Positions 11,945 to 24,686 are shown, numbered from the stretch's first letter. The stretch: DNA of 64,000 nt from Adineta ricciae (GCA_905250025.1 CAJNOJ010000148.1:62001-126000), one strand, 5' to 3'. Numbers and translations: made by a program. Notes: generated by a model from the sequence alone, not told the origin.

Positions 11945-12455
11945 CATCGCGTTACTTGTCTTAAATGGTGTAGCATCAAATCGCGCCGAAATTATTCGTG
12001 GACTGATTGGATTATATCCTATTAATGCTTTTTTTTGCTTGTGTACTTAATAAGAAACCGACACCCCTCATATGTACAGTTTCTTCTCCTGACCAGATGA
12101 AATCTCCATTCGGTGTTTCACCTTTTCCTGTCCATCGAACTTCAGAAATACCAATTATATCATATGTGAAACGTTTCATTTCATTTCGCAATAATTCCAA
12201 TTTTCCAGCAGGCCATAGGGTCTGTACATTCCATCTTCCAACTGTTAAAGAATTTTTGGCAAGAGCTAGTTGTTTCGTGTATGAGTTCTTTCCAGTCGCC
12301 AATTTATCGACTCTGCCCTGGTCTTCTCGGGCGCCGTCCGAGCTGGTATGAATTTCCTCTTAAATCGTTCGCGGTTAGTTGCTGTCTCTCGTCTTGCTCT
12401 TTTTACAGACGGTGATATATGCACCCCTTCCGTTCAACACTCCTCCTTTATCCGG
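11945..12455 (-). mobile_element. LINE endonuclease-domain remnant
   Basis: The reverse strand shows the start of an apurinic-type LINE endonuclease: LTVGRWNVQTLWPAGKLELL, DIIGISEVRWTGKGETPNG, VGFLLS, then in another frame IGYNPISPRIISARF. The frame changes in an A-rich stretch near 12,037. It ends near 11,945, so only the 5' quarter is present. It may be the same family as the 3' piece at 2386-2582, but the two do not overlap, so this cannot be tested here. Confidence 0.75.
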
Positions 12456-13217
12456 ACTTGTGACCGACATGGAATCAACAAATAATGGTTTCTATGGTGT
12501 AGTTTTTATTAAAATGAATATCAACATTTCATTTTACATTATCAAAAAGAAATAAAATGATTTCTTTTTCGAATAGTATAATAAAAACTAATTTCATTTT
12601 TCGTCATCTTCAAATGTTGAAATAAAAATAAATAACATGACATAGTCGCCCCTGATTCTTTACTAGAATGATTGCGAATAGAAATCGCTTTCGTTTCCTA
12701 ATCCTCATCTACATCCCCAAGGATGATATTTTGATTGAAGTTTCTTCATCTATAAAATTCTTTGTATGAAATAAAAACAACATAATATAACTTCGAAACA
12801 CATGTTATTAATTTTAATAAGATTCATTTTAGTTGATAAGCATATTTGAGTAGTCTGATGTTTTTATGAAAATCAATAAAAGAAGAGATTATTGAAAGTA
12901 TTGACGTTCTATGGATGAAGAATATTCATATATTAAGATAAAAGGAAATTCTACTTAATTAACACAATGAACATCAATCTCTTTTTTTAATTTAACATTT
13001 TCAATATTATTTTTATTATTTTGAACAATGAGTTACCAAATAAATCTTTATTTGATATAGAATATTATCTTATATTTTTCTAGTAGTACAACTAATAAGT
13101 TACAAATAGAACCTTCTAAATTTCTGTTAGCTGATAAAAATAAATGAAAGAGAAAGTAACTATTTAATTTGCGATTGCGAGTTTGACAGAATTATTAATA
13201 GAAAAAGAAAATAAATT
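12456..13217. other. AT-rich intergenic
   Basis: Very AT-rich with no open frame of note. It should hold the promoter and possibly a first exon of the receptor gene that follows. Confidence 0.4.
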
Positions 13218-13271
13218 TTGAACTATACTGACAAAGTATTTTTAATAAGTATTCACATATCAACGATACTG

Positions 13272-16200
13272 ATGTTATGTGCGCTTGCGTTGTATTTCAT
13301 ACATATTGTGGGATTTAATCAATTCAATATGTATAATATAGATCATGAACAAGATAATTATTGTTTGGATCATTTTCCTGAATTTCGACATACAAAGATG
13401 CAACAAATTATTCCATATTGTTTCAGATCTGATACACAGAGTACACGTATATATGATGCAAACTTCGATAATACGTACGATCCACATTTTACTTTCAATA
13501 CTTTATATGAACAAAATATAACTAGTCAAGAATTACTTCAATGGTCAGCTACAATTGATCTCGCAGAGCGTTATCAGATATATATAGAGAATAAAAAATC
13601 TTTCGTACCTTTCAAAGATGATCAATATGTATTTTACAAGTGTTCATGGCCTTGGTTTGGACCTGTTTGTCAATTTTCATTTGATTATTTTCGTAGTAAA
13701 TATTTCCATGCCTTAGTTCAAGATACTTTCGAATCAAAAATACCGAACATTAACAACACAATGATTACATGCTATTTACATTTAAAATGTGACACATTAT
13801 TAATATGTCTCGATTGGCGTGACATATGTGATGGAAAAATGGATTGTTTAGATGGAACTGATGAGTCTGATTGCTGGTTATTGGAAATGAACGAATGTAT
13901 TAGTAATGAATTTCGTTGTCACAATGGACAATGTATACCGAAAAGTTTTCTCTTGGATAATTCTTTTTATCCAGATTGTCTAGATCGAAGTGACGAATCA
14001 TTATATGTTGAAGGTCTATTTTCATGCATTCAAGATCCTTCTTTTAGATGCGAAGATCGGACATGTCGACCAGGTACACATGAATTTGCATGTGGAGATG
14101 GTCAATGTATGACGGAAATGGGAACAATGTGTTATAATGGGAAGGGTAGTATTTTACCTAATGGATCATGTTTTAATGCATTAGATTGTCTAGTGAAAAT
14201 CGTTGATGATCGCTGTGATCAATGGTGCGAGGAAATTTGTTCAGATATCAACTATATTTCTGACAATTGTTCAGCTTTATTAGAATTTCCTCCAGATTCT
14301 GTTTTATTCGGTCATGTGCGTTTGGTGTATGAAATTAAAAAAATGATTAACAAAACTTTCTTACCATCATATGTATGTTACAATGAAAAATTATGCGAAG
14401 ATTTTTTGCCAGCTACCATTTATTTGAATGGATCCGCTTGTCGTTATATTGATCAGTTCGATATATCTACAATGAACAGTGAAATAGATTTCGAAGGGTT
14501 TATTCAGCATCTCAAACGAATTTTTCGTGCTTGTGCAATTGTCTCAACTGGAACATATGATTGTAATCATGCAAATGCGTACCAATGTAAGAATTCTACA
14601 AAATGTATTTCAAAATATCGTCTCGTCGATGGTTTCAAAGATTGCCCATATCAGGATGATGAAGATTACAGTGAAAGTTGTGAATTGAGTGATAGTGATG
14701 ATCGTTTTCGATGTTTCAATGATCAGAAACGATGTTTTGCACATATAATCGTTGGAAATATATATTATGATTGTCCAACAGGAGAAGATGAATCAGAAAT
14801 CGGTAAATTCATGGGAAAATACCATATTTATTTTCAAACAATTTGTAATGGATATGAAGAACTCATTCCAATAATGATTGATGGTCGAAATGAAACAGAT
14901 GAAACCGAATGTGAATATTGGCCATGTGATAGTATTTATAATCGATGTGATGGTATTTGGACATGTAAAAACGGAATAGATGAAATCAATTGTAAAGATT
15001 CTATTTGTCCATCTTTTCATCATATGTGTGTTTTTCCGAACGAACCTAACAAATTACAATGTATACGTTTGAATCAAACTGGTAATGATAATATTGATTG
15101 TCTTGGAGCATCCGATGAACGTCAACACTGTCGAATGCTTCATGAAAATGATAAACACTTACGCTTTTATTGTTGGAATGATACTAAATGCATTGATGTA
15201 CTTGATATTTGTGATGGAATTGAAGATTGTAGATTTGGTGATGATGAACAATTCTGTATAAATGATGAGATATCGTCAGAATTTAGTATCAGTGCTGAAT
15301 CTTCATGGAAAATTGAAAAATTTTTCCACAATCTACATGATTTTTCAAGAAAAAAACTCATTTATTTTACACTTGAAAATATGCTAATTTATCCATCTAA
15401 TTTGAACAATGACGTTACAAAAAGTTTATCTGAAGACTCACTACTTAAAAGTACACCGAATTCTGACATTGAAAATGATTGGATGTTACAATGTAACCGT
15501 GGCTTAAACATTCGTATTCGAATGAACAGCAGTGAAAATAAATCAGAGCGATGTCTTTGTCCACCAAGTTATTATGGAGAAACATGTCAATATCAAAATG
15601 AACGTGTTAGTATCATTATTCAATTATATGTAGCATCGGACTGGAGGACACTTTTCACTGTCTTGTTTCTCCTATTGGATAATGAAGGAAAAGTTCATTC
15701 CCATGATTGGATAGAATATTTACCCATTCGAGATTGTAAAAAAAATTTCATGTCAATTTGCTTTATTCTACTCGACCAAAAGATAATACTAAAAATTATA
15801 GTGTACGTATTGATATATTTAACAAGTTAACATTAAATTATCGAGCAAGCTGGATTTTTCCGATTTTATTTTCATTTTTACCTGTATATCCTTTAGCAAC
15901 TCAACTTATTATTCCAATTTCATCTGTTCAACCAATAACATATTGTCCATTGCCATGTATTCATGGTCAATGTATAAAATATACAAATACTGAAAATACA
16001 TTCTTCTGTCGATGTGATCATGGTTGGTCAGGTAGTCAATGTTCGATCGCACATCAATGTAATTGTTCATCAGGTTCACTTTGTATTGATCAATCAATAT
16101 GCATATGTTCTGTCCATAAATTCGGTTCTCTGTGCTATCTCAATCAGATATTATGTAAAGAAAATAAATGTTTAAATAATGGACGGTGTGTAATGGATGA

Positions 16201-17839
16201 TTCACGTGGAGAAACGATACAAAATATGATTTCTATGTCGACTTGTATTTGTCCTGAAGGCTATAATGGGAATTCTTGTCAATTTAATCAAACTCGTCTT
16301 GACATATCGTTTGCAGATAATTTTAATATTCCTGAATCTATATTTATTCATTTTATTGAGACATTTACTGAATCTCCACATATCCAAACAACAATATCAA
16401 AATTAATTCCATTTCATCAAACTAAAATTACAATACATACTTCGATTATATTCAATATAGCTTTTGCACAATTTCAAGACAAATATCATTTGATTGTTCT
16501 TCGAAAATCATATATTGACGCCGAAGATATTTCAACACAAATTACTCTTTCAAACCAATGTTTATCCATTCAACAACTATTCAACACCACAATTGCTAAC
16601 CAACATTTATTACGACGTATAAAACATTATCATGTTCCATGTCAACAGCGAAAAGAATTAATTTGTTTCTATGATGCTGTTCATCTGTGTTTATGTGATC
16701 TTTCTCGACATGCTAATTGTTTCAAATTTAACATTGATGTTACAAATAATTGTTATGGATTAAGTCCATGCGAAAACGGTGGTCAATGTTTCCAAGATGA
16801 TCAAAAGTGTCCGACATCATTTATCTGTGTTTGTCCTACATGTTTTTACGGACCACGTTGTCAATTTTCAACGAAAGGTTTTCGTCTGTCATTAGATGCA
16901 ATTCTTGGATACCAAATACGACCGAATATTGTGTTAAGCCAGCAATCGACTGCTGTGAAAGTATCCATAGTTCTTACCACAACTATATTCATACTGGGTC
17001 AAATCAATGCATTTTTATTAGCTATGACGTTTTGCAAAAAGCAAACACGTAAAATAGGCTGTGACATTTATTTGTTAGCATTGTCAATCGTTACTACATT
17101 TACTATGAATGCTTTTCTATTAAAAACCTGCTTTATGCTTATAACGCAAATGAGTTTAATAAGAAATCGTTTATTTATTCTTGGTCAATGTCGATCTATG
17201 GAGTTTATTATTCGTATCTGTCTAAGTGTCAGCGATTGGCTTCATGCTTGTATTGCAATTGAAAGAGTAATCATTTCGAACGGAGCTGTTTTCAACAAGA
17301 GAAAAAGTAAAAAAATAGCAAAATGGATGATTATTATTATTTTCCTCATTGTTACTTGTACAAATATTCAAGAACCGTTACATCGTCGTCTTATGGATGA
17401 TGAAGATGAAGAACGAACATGGTGTGTAATCACACTGTCACCTTCTATTCAGATGTTTGATTCGATTATTAATCTTCTTCATTTTCTCCTTCCATTTTCC
17501 ATTAATTTGATTTCTACTCTAATCATTATTGTTGTTACTGCTCGAACACGATCAAACATCCAGAGAAAACAGATTTATATAGAACATTTTTACCAACAAT
17601 TACAAAATCACAAACATCTTCTCATTTCGCCATGTATTCTTATACTATTAGCATCACCTCGGCTCCTTATTCCGTTCTTATCTGAATGTATGAAATCTGT
17701 TCGAGATCCTTGGTTATTTTTAAGTGGTTATTTTATTTCATTCATTTCTTCTATGGTGACTTTTCCTATATTTGTATTACCTTCGAAAGTATACAGAAAA
17801 CAATTTTTTCAATCGATTGAATCATTGTACTGTTGCTGA
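13272..17839 (+). CDS. LDLa/EGF seven-transmembrane receptor, one frameshift at an A run
   Basis: About 1520 residues. The first ATG in frame is 13272 and gives a hydrophobic start (MLCALALYFIHIVGF); the frame is open further up to 13,218 and an upstream exon is possible. Order: Cys-rich start, then roughly eight LDL-receptor class A modules (13,770-15,270; CDGKMDCLDGTDESDC, CDGIEDCRFGDDEQFC show the Ca-binding acidic ends), an EGF (CLCPPSYYGETCQ), three or more EGFs (15,940-16,300), a spacer, one more EGF (16,760-16,870) and seven helices (16,950-17,810). The frame changes at an eight-A run (15738-15745). Family alignment continues on both sides without loss, so a nine-A run is expected; this is either a sequence error or a recent break. 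Probably a surface receptor with an endocytic-type ectodomain; ligand unknown. Confidence 0.85.
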
Positions 17840-18144
17840 TCAATAGTATGACTTTCCCCTGACTCCACAATGCTTTTCAGTTTTAGGTTCCAACTTTGAG
17901 TGTATAGGATCATTCCAATTTAGTTACACAAATAGGAGGCGATCGATACCATTTGTTGACAATTATAATCATTCCTCGGCAAAAACAAATTCTTTTTTTT
18001 CTTGGTCATTTTTTGCTTTTCGACAATATACATGACAAAAATCTTCATTTCTGCTTCAGAATATTCGATCTAATAAAGACAGCATTTCATAAAGAAAAAG
18101 ACAGGTTCACCTGTCGTGGATTATTATAGCGAAAGTCAATTTAA
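17840..18144. other. Intergenic
   Basis: Gene-free stretch between the receptor stop and the pentapeptide remnant. Confidence 0.4.
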
Positions 18145-18681
18145 ATTATTCAAGTTTCTCATACATTTTATCTTTCCAAGAATCGACTTCTATTCGATTA
18201 TACAAATTTTACTCATGCACTAATTCATTCAGCTAGTTTTAAAGCAATTAATTTTACTAAATCAGATTGGTCAAATGTGCAAGCATCTCAAATAGGAATT
18301 TATAATTCGATATTTACAAATACAATTATGGACAAGTCTTCACTAATCAAAAGTACTATTCAAGATTCAGTTTTTAAATATATGAATTTCTATGAAACAG
18401 ATTTGAGTTATGCTAAATTTTACAATGTGACATTTATTAACTCAAATATGTACTCGGTTAATATGAGTTTTATTTCATGTGAATACTGTTTTTTCATTAA
18501 TGGTAATTTTGAAGACATAATTTGGACACATATTTCATTAGAATATTCTAAATTTCTTGATTGTTCAATTGATATCAATCAATTATTTGAAAACAGTATT
18601 GATGTTTTAGAATCGGAACTAATCAATGGTGCGAATGAATACAATCTCGGTAAAACTGATTATTTTCACCGAGTTTTATAG
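18145..18681 (+). pseudogene. Pentapeptide-repeat protein fragment
   Basis: An open frame without ATG from about 18,145 to the stop at 18,681. Its residues follow a five-residue rhythm with Phe or Leu in the centre: LLFDYTNFTHALIHSASF, SVFKYMNFYETDLSYAKFYN, MSFISCEYCFFINGNF. This is the right-handed quadrilateral helix repeat, common in bacteria and amplified in bdelloids. The N-terminal part is missing, so I call it a fragment; the last about 40 residues depart from the rhythm, like a C-terminal cap. Confidence 0.6.
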
Positions 18682-18831
18682 ATTATTCGAATTAAAACTG
18701 GTAACAGAATCCTATTGTAACTCATATGAATGTTTATTTAACAATATTCTGTCAAACTAATTAAATTAGAGAAACTGAGCTTAAATCAAATGATTATCAA
18801 TTAAACAGATTTCAACATGGACATATTGATA

Positions 18832-18856
18832 TTAGGTTGGCCAGAAAGTTTTTGCG
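18832..18856 (+). mobile_element. Mariner-like terminal inverted repeat
   Basis: TTAGGTTGGCCAGAAAGTTT and the five bases after it closely resemble the terminal repeats of mariner elements of the cecropia type (TTAGGTTGGTGCAAAAGT), and a TA precedes it. No matching second end or transposase was found, so this is a lone end. Confidence 0.45.
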
Positions 18857-18880
18857 TTTTTTCTTAAAGTTTCCTAGAAT

Positions 18881-19065
18881 CAGTGGCGGGCCGGGGGTTT
18901 TTGAGTATGGTATATTTCAGCTTTAGAACATGGGACCAAGATGAAACTTATGGAAGATGATAAGGAGACCGACTAGTCACTTTTGATGAAAAAATTTTTG
19001 TGATTGATGTTTGCGAAAAAAAGATCAATTTTTCAGCTGCCCCCCCTGACTTTTTCTTTTCGGTT
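18881..19065 (+). mobile_element. hAT-like element end, cut by a join
   Basis: Begins with CAGTGGCGGGCCGGGGG, which resembles the CAGTGGCG...GGGG ends of many hAT transposons. A C-rich stretch (GCTGCCCCCCCTGAC) follows 155 bp on. The single N at 19066 ends it. No transposase is visible. Confidence 0.35.
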
Positions 19066-19066
19066 N

Positions 19067-19656
19067 AGTCGAAATAAAATTCAAAGGTAAAAAAAGATTT
19101 TCCTTTATTTAGAACGTAGGTTATCTTAGGCTAGGATTCGAGTTTTTCTTGAATGGATTCGCCTGATGACGGGACCAAACGGGACCAAGATGTAACTCGA
19201 CGAGCTCTATCGAATGAGCACCTCCCATGTGCTCGATTACGATGAAATTGCGGCGTAACTGCGCTTAGTTATGATGAAAAAATCGTATTTACTCGTAAGT
19301 ACGTCGTAAATATTATAGTCTCGTAGTATCCTCTGCCTGCTATTCTGTCATCAATTAGAAGTTGCATTTAGACCAAATGTATGTTATACAATCGGATAAC
19401 CTTTCTTTTTTCTCAATTTCTTCCACACCCTCATAAAAGAAAATAAAGTTTGACAATGAAATCACTCTCATTCACCTAATTATAAATCAAAACAAAGAAA
19501 GATACTTCGACTGACATTGTCAGGTCGAAGATAAACGACAACACAGGCGTACAAACAATCATAGAAAGAAGATAAACATAATGGAAACAAATAACTAGAA
19601 CTGTTTTTCACACCAGAGTAAAGAATGAGATAAAAAAGAGAATCAAACAGAGATAA
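19067..19656. other. Intergenic with a dispersed-repeat copy
   Basis: Around 19,134-19,213 there is a stretch (GATTCGAGTTTTTCTTGAAT ... CTCGACGAGCTCTATCG) that recurs in diverged form at about 27,990-28,085 and 28,190-28,270. Nothing else supportable. Confidence 0.45.
19134..19213 (+). repeat. Dispersed repeat, copy 1
   Basis: Shares the core GATTCG...TTCTTGA(A/G)(T/C)GGATTCG, then GGGACCAA or TGGTTCCA, then CT(C/T)GA(C/T)GA(G/A)CTCTATCG with copies at 27,990 and 28,190. Family unknown. Confidence 0.5.
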
Positions 19657-20500
19657 TCAGTTATTGTTCATAGGTACTAATGCTTCGCGTTTTTTCTTCC
19701 AATGAAGTGTTCGACGTTTGGCTAAGAAGACTGTGTGAAGCCACTGCCACATTGTCTCTAATTCGTCTGAAGTCAATCGAAATTTATCCTTCACTGCTTC
19801 TAAATTAGATGCATGTTTACGACTAATTGAGTGAATCAAAACTTAATTACCTCTCAACAATTGGTATCGTTCATCTTTTGGAACATCTTTGGTTTCCAAA
19901 GCCAACAGTTCTTCTGGTTTATATAATAAGTCCATCAAAGAGGGGATATATAAATTTGCATGCTCTTTGACACCGGCTCGTTTGAGTAGATCGACAGTTA
20001 CACCATCATCTGACGTATATTCCTGGAGAGAGAACACAAATTGACAAGATTTTCACATTTAATATGTCGAAGAGAAGAAAATTTTACCAAAGACGTCAAG
20101 AATGTTTGATCATCAACAGTATCAATTGGTTCATCCGATCCAATCAATGAGATATTAATCTAGACATATAAAGTAAAACATCAATTCAAGATATTAGAAC
20201 GAAAGTTAACATTACCTTTTGTTTCCGCAAAGCCTTTGCTATCTTCTTCTGATTTGCGAACAAAGATTTTATTAAGGTTTCGGTTCGTTCTTGTGCAACA
20301 AGAAGAGGACGTAAATACTGAGATTCAAGTTTCGATGTGGCCGCTAATTATTGTTGAAGTATTGTTGGTATATTTGATCGATTCGTCGATTCATTGGAAT
20401 TCGGCGCAATACGACGACCGACAAATGATGGAGTGTCATTGGTATGAATATGTGCGAAACGAAATTTTCTCAGCTGTTTCTATTTCTTTTACATTTACGA
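19657..20500 (-). pseudogene. Decayed multi-exon gene, unknown family
   Basis: Reverse-strand exon-like pieces can be followed: LRKFRFAHIHTNDTPSFVG, an in-frame stop near 20,345, LAATSKLESQYLRPLLVAQE and LIKSLFANQKKIAKALRKQK, a canonical intron, INISLIGSDEPIDTVDDQTF, another intron, then EYTSDDGVTVDLLKRAGVKE, LYIPSLMDLLYKPEELLALE and DERYQLLRG. After an odd 28-bp GT-AG gap comes RKHASNLEAVKDKFRLTSDE with a basic tail (AKRRTLHWKKKREA). The helical and basic character suggests a nuclear protein with a small C-terminal helical domain, but I do not recognise it. The stop, a frame change near 20,450 and loss of the 5' end at the N (20697) argue it is broken. Confidence 0.5.
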
Positions 20501-20894
20501 GTAGGTTGTTTATCTTCATCAATTCATGGAACGAAAAGAATCGGTACTGAATTGTCAATCAATCTTCAGCTATTCACAAAAGCTTATTATGCATCAACTC
20601 ATTATTGTTCATCATCGGAACTAGTTCCATTTATTGACTATGTTAAATCAGGAAAGATTTCTATCAATAAGCATCGTTTATCGAATAAGTCTGTACNGGT
20701 GAACTTGTATGACACCGCATCTTTCTTTATCATATGTACTTATTAGGACCAACACCGCGGTACGAAACAAGACGTGCGAGGTTTTGAAAGATTGAGATTT
20801 TAACCGGTCTATAAAGGTGCGATTTTCTGACTACGTTGCGGTTTACTCACAGAGAACCGCAGTGAGAACAAAAAAGTTGCGGTTTTCACTGGTT
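20501..20894. other. Unassigned stretch containing a single-N join (20697)
   Basis: An open frame on the plus strand up to the N is probably chance. After the N the sequence is unrelated to its left side. No feature identified. Confidence 0.4.
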
Positions 20895-23460
20895 TCATTC
20901 GAAAAAGTTTTTCGTGGGATAACAGTCGCATATAAATTGGTCTATTGAACCATGATCATTGCAACTATAATTCCGACATGGATTGAAGGTAATAAGACAT
21001 CGACGGCCAGTACGATGCCAAGGACATAAACAAATTTCTCGATCAAGATCAATATCATATCCAAGACATAAAGAATCATTCGAACAAGACGTACAATTAG
21101 GAAAGTCTATCGTTACTGTTGATGTGAATTTTGAGATATTCATTACGAGAAGTTGTTTTACTATACGACGAACAGGTAAGAATTCGAATGAAACAGGAAA
21201 ATGCCAAGATACAAAATGTTGAAGTGTATTTGCAATAAATACATGAATATATATAGAATGATTAAGAAATGATAATGATAAATCAGTAATTGGATACAGT
21301 AATTCCGTCGTATATCGTGGTAAGCAATGTTTTTGAGGTGTATAAATAAATTGTTCATGAAATAGAATTGAAGATGTAGTATTATGACGTACTAATAGAA
21401 TGACAAACTTGAATATTGGAATATGATTATCGATAAAATTTCCTATGTCAAGTTTAAGCATAATCGTTATTCGTTTGCGTTGAAATTGACAACGATCACC
21501 GTAATAATAACTAGTACAGAGACAGAAAAACTCAGGTGGATTTGTTGTTGTACGAACATATATACCAACATTACATTGCTATAGAATGATATTGGTTAAT
21601 GTTGATGATGGTTGTGTATTTCGATGTAAATGTTCTTGAATTCTGTCTATACTAAAATCTTTCACAATTTCATTGTTGTCAACTTGACAGAAGAGATTAT
21701 GTTCACCATCCGAACACAAACGAAGGTCATTGCAATTATCTATATGAAACAAATTATCAATTAGTCCACGAGAGAAAATTTTAAATTTACTATTATCTGT
21801 ATATCGACCATCCCGACACCGAAATTTATTAGGATCACATGAAGTTGCTTGGCCATTGTTGAGCCAAACACATGCTGTTGTTTCATCATCATTATTTGGA
21901 CAATCTTGATGACAATTACATATCTGATGACGTTGTATGCAAATGTCTGATTCATTGCATCGAAATCCACGAATAGACTTTCCTGGATATTTCAGTCGAC
22001 AAAACTCTTGTTCATCAATTGATCCAACACAATTAATAATGCCATCATTAGCTCGTTCTTTTGGTAAACATATTGGAAAACCATGTTGAATATCCAAACA
22101 AAAATGCATCGTATTATTACAATGTAGAAAAGTAAGCTTTCCGTTGAATCCTAAACATGTATTTAATCCATCACTTCCATCTGGACAATTCCATACATGA
22201 TTACAATCATTATAATACGTGGAGCAAGGCCATTCGGTTTTATCACAATGTGATTCATCTGTATCATTTGAAATATTAGACATTCGATCAATAATACCAT
22301 TGCAAAGTTCAGAAAAAGTGAAATCAAAACGAGGTGCTTTTCCTTGATAAGTACGGCACTGATCTGTCATATGATCCCGACATGCATGAAAGTGTCTTGC
22401 ATGTCCATCATCCTTATCTGAACAATGTAGCTAAAAATACATAAATTGAAAGTAAATTAAACATGAAATTTACTTACAATGCGATCAAAAACAAGTCTTT
22501 GAGAGATACAACGTGTTCCATTATCACATGCAAATCGATAAGGAATCTGAAAAGAACATGAATTTGGATGATATTCATCCTCTTCATTTGCACAATCAGC
22601 AACACCATCTAATAATCGATGATAAGATAGACATTTGCTTTGATCATTACATTGAAATAATGAACAATTGTGGCTGTTTTGTTGTAGCAATGAGCATGAG
22701 CGTACAAAACGTTTCACATCTTTTAACATATCATCGAAATTAGTATATTTCTCATCAGTAAACGTGTTGTATAGTCGACATGTTAATTCATTTGATGTTT
22801 GATTAAAACGGATCAATTCTGGTTTCATATCATTGTAAATCAAATGTATATGTGAATATAAAATAAGTGTTGATGATGGCATTTGATTGAAATAGAGACG
22901 ATCTCGCTGTGTTTCACATCGATCAGTACTTTGAACGTTTGGCCCATTATAACAGTGTCCATCTCCACATGAAAACAATAATGAATGACATGGATAGTTT
23001 TCACAATGCATTAAAGGATCAAAGAAATTACATGATTTCGATAAGAATACGGTTTCATCCGAATCATCCATACAATCATAATAATGATTTCTATACAATA
23101 TCTTGTCGATGCATTGTCCATTAGAATAACGGTATTCACTGTCTGGATTACATTCATTCTTTTCAAGGTTATAACAATGATATTCGTCGAGACCATTACT
23201 ACAGTCGATTTTACCTTAAATTATAAAAATGATAATAAAACTCGAAGGATTCTTAAGATATATATTTATACTAACCATCACATATCTCACGCCAATCTAA
23301 ACAAATAACTGAATTGCATTCTTCACAATCCATAATATAACATGTACCATTTGTGATTGATAAGAGATCGTTAGTCGTATGTTTTCCTTTCTTCTCATTT
23401 TTTCGTTCTAGAATAAGATCTTTGAAGGATTTATTTGAGTCAAATGTATTAACACGAATT
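20895..23460 (-). pseudogene. LDLa/EGF receptor paralogue, truncated and broken
   Basis: Third member of the receptor family, reading leftwards. It starts near 23,460 in coding-like sequence (VNTFDSNKSFKD) that aligns with the region before the first LDLa of the gene at 13,272. Exons: about 23,460-23,276, 23,214-22,478 and from 22,430, with canonical introns of 61 and 47 bp. LDLa modules include CLDWREICDG/KIDCSNGLDEYHC and CNCHQDCPNNDDETTAC. An in-frame TAG at 21,579-21,581 stands where the sister gene reads on into the EGF part, which here continues in the same frame to 20,895 (FFCLCTSYYYGDRCQFQ, EICLCPWHRTGRRCL). The seven-helix part and signal region are missing: the left end fades out at 20,895 and the right end runs into a tandem repeat. 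The sister genes lack the two introns. A host-gene remnant. Confidence 0.75.
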
Positions 23461-23904
23461 GATTGTTATGATGTGATTTTGATAACGAAAAAAACAAGAT
23501 TTATTGAATTTGGACGTTTCGTCAAGTTTAAATTGACATCTTCAGCACCATCTCCACGACCAACACATAATTGACAGTCTAGTGACATCATATGACAAGA
23601 AATTTCAAAACGAAAAACTGAAATTTTAGACTAATTTTAAAGAATTAACACGAATTGATTGTTATGATGTGATTTTGATAACGAAAAAACAAGATTTATT
23701 GAATTTGGACGTTTCGTCAAGTTTAAATTGACATCTTCAGCACCATCTCCACGACCAACACATAATTGACAGTCTAGTGACATCATATGACAAGAAATTT
23801 CAAAACGAAAAACTGAAATTTTAGACTAATTTTAAAGAATTAACACGAATTGATTGTTATGATGTGATTTTGATAACGAAAAAACAAGATTTATTGAATT
23901 TGGA
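23451..23904. repeat. 195-196 bp tandem repeat, about 2.3 copies
   Basis: Units begin at 23,451, 23,647 and 23,842 (marker AACACGAATTGATTGTTATG). The first two are nearly identical, differing by one A in an A run; the third is cut by the N at 23905. The first unit borders the coding part of the broken receptor. The near identity means recent duplication or assembly slippage. Confidence 0.85.
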
Positions 23905-23905
23905 N

Positions 23906-24565
23906 CTAATGTATTTTGGAGATGATTGGTGGGAAGGGAGTTGGTCGTGGTGATTGTTGTTTGAAAATGGAATAAAATAAACAAATAAGAAGCCTTGGTG
24001 AATTGCATGTTTTTCATCTACAATATTTAAATTCAATTGAATTACAGTAGCTGTTTTTACAATAAAGTCTTGTTACTTACAATAATAAGCAAAGTATGAT
24101 TGAGAAGAAAGTGAAATGTGTTAATATTCAGTATGGACAACGTTTGATTGTAAAATGAGTGGTAAAAGATTGATAGGATATTGTATTTATAGTTTTTTCT
24201 TATATTTTAGAGCACGTGCTCATGTCATCATGAAAGTGACTCAAAAATTCTGAGTCATAATTGTATGCCAATGTGATGGTCTTTGTTTACATTTTTTAAG
24301 AGTAGAAGGAGAACTGGAAAAAGCATGTGATAGAGCTAGTTTAAGATAAAACACGTGGACGAACAATGTATACACAGAAATTCCATTGTAATATCTTTAT
24401 GCAGAAGTAGCAATACATTGTTGAAGGGATGTGTTCGATTTTTAGTCAATAAGAATATCACATGACAAATTTTAATTTTTTCAGTCATTTCAAGACATGT
24501 AATCCCTAAATCACGTGCATAATTTCATGACTCAAAATGAGAGAAAAATAATTTGTTTTTATCAC
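23906..24565. other. Intergenic, possible promoter region of the Penelope-like element
   Basis: No coding sequence seen. It lies between the join and the TATA-like box of the element, so it may belong to the element's long 5' region. Confidence 0.35.
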
Positions 24566-24573
24566 TATAAATA
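24566..24573 (+). promoter_or_regulatory. TATA-like box upstream of the Penelope-like ORF
   Basis: TATAAATA 121 bp before the ATG at 24687. Confidence 0.3.
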
Positions 24574-24686
24574 CGGATTTTGTTCGTTCACTATACTATA
24601 TTACCACAGATAGTGTATTATTATAAATTGCCAATATTACTCTTCTTTTTTTATTATTCTTCATACTTTACTCTATTCAAGTTCTG

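Noticed and set aside
12007-12351. 114-codon forward frame
   Set aside because: It is the antisense of a LINE endonuclease remnant.
23832-24017. Reverse frame across the N at 23905
   Set aside because: Made of the tandem repeat joined to other sequence by the gap.
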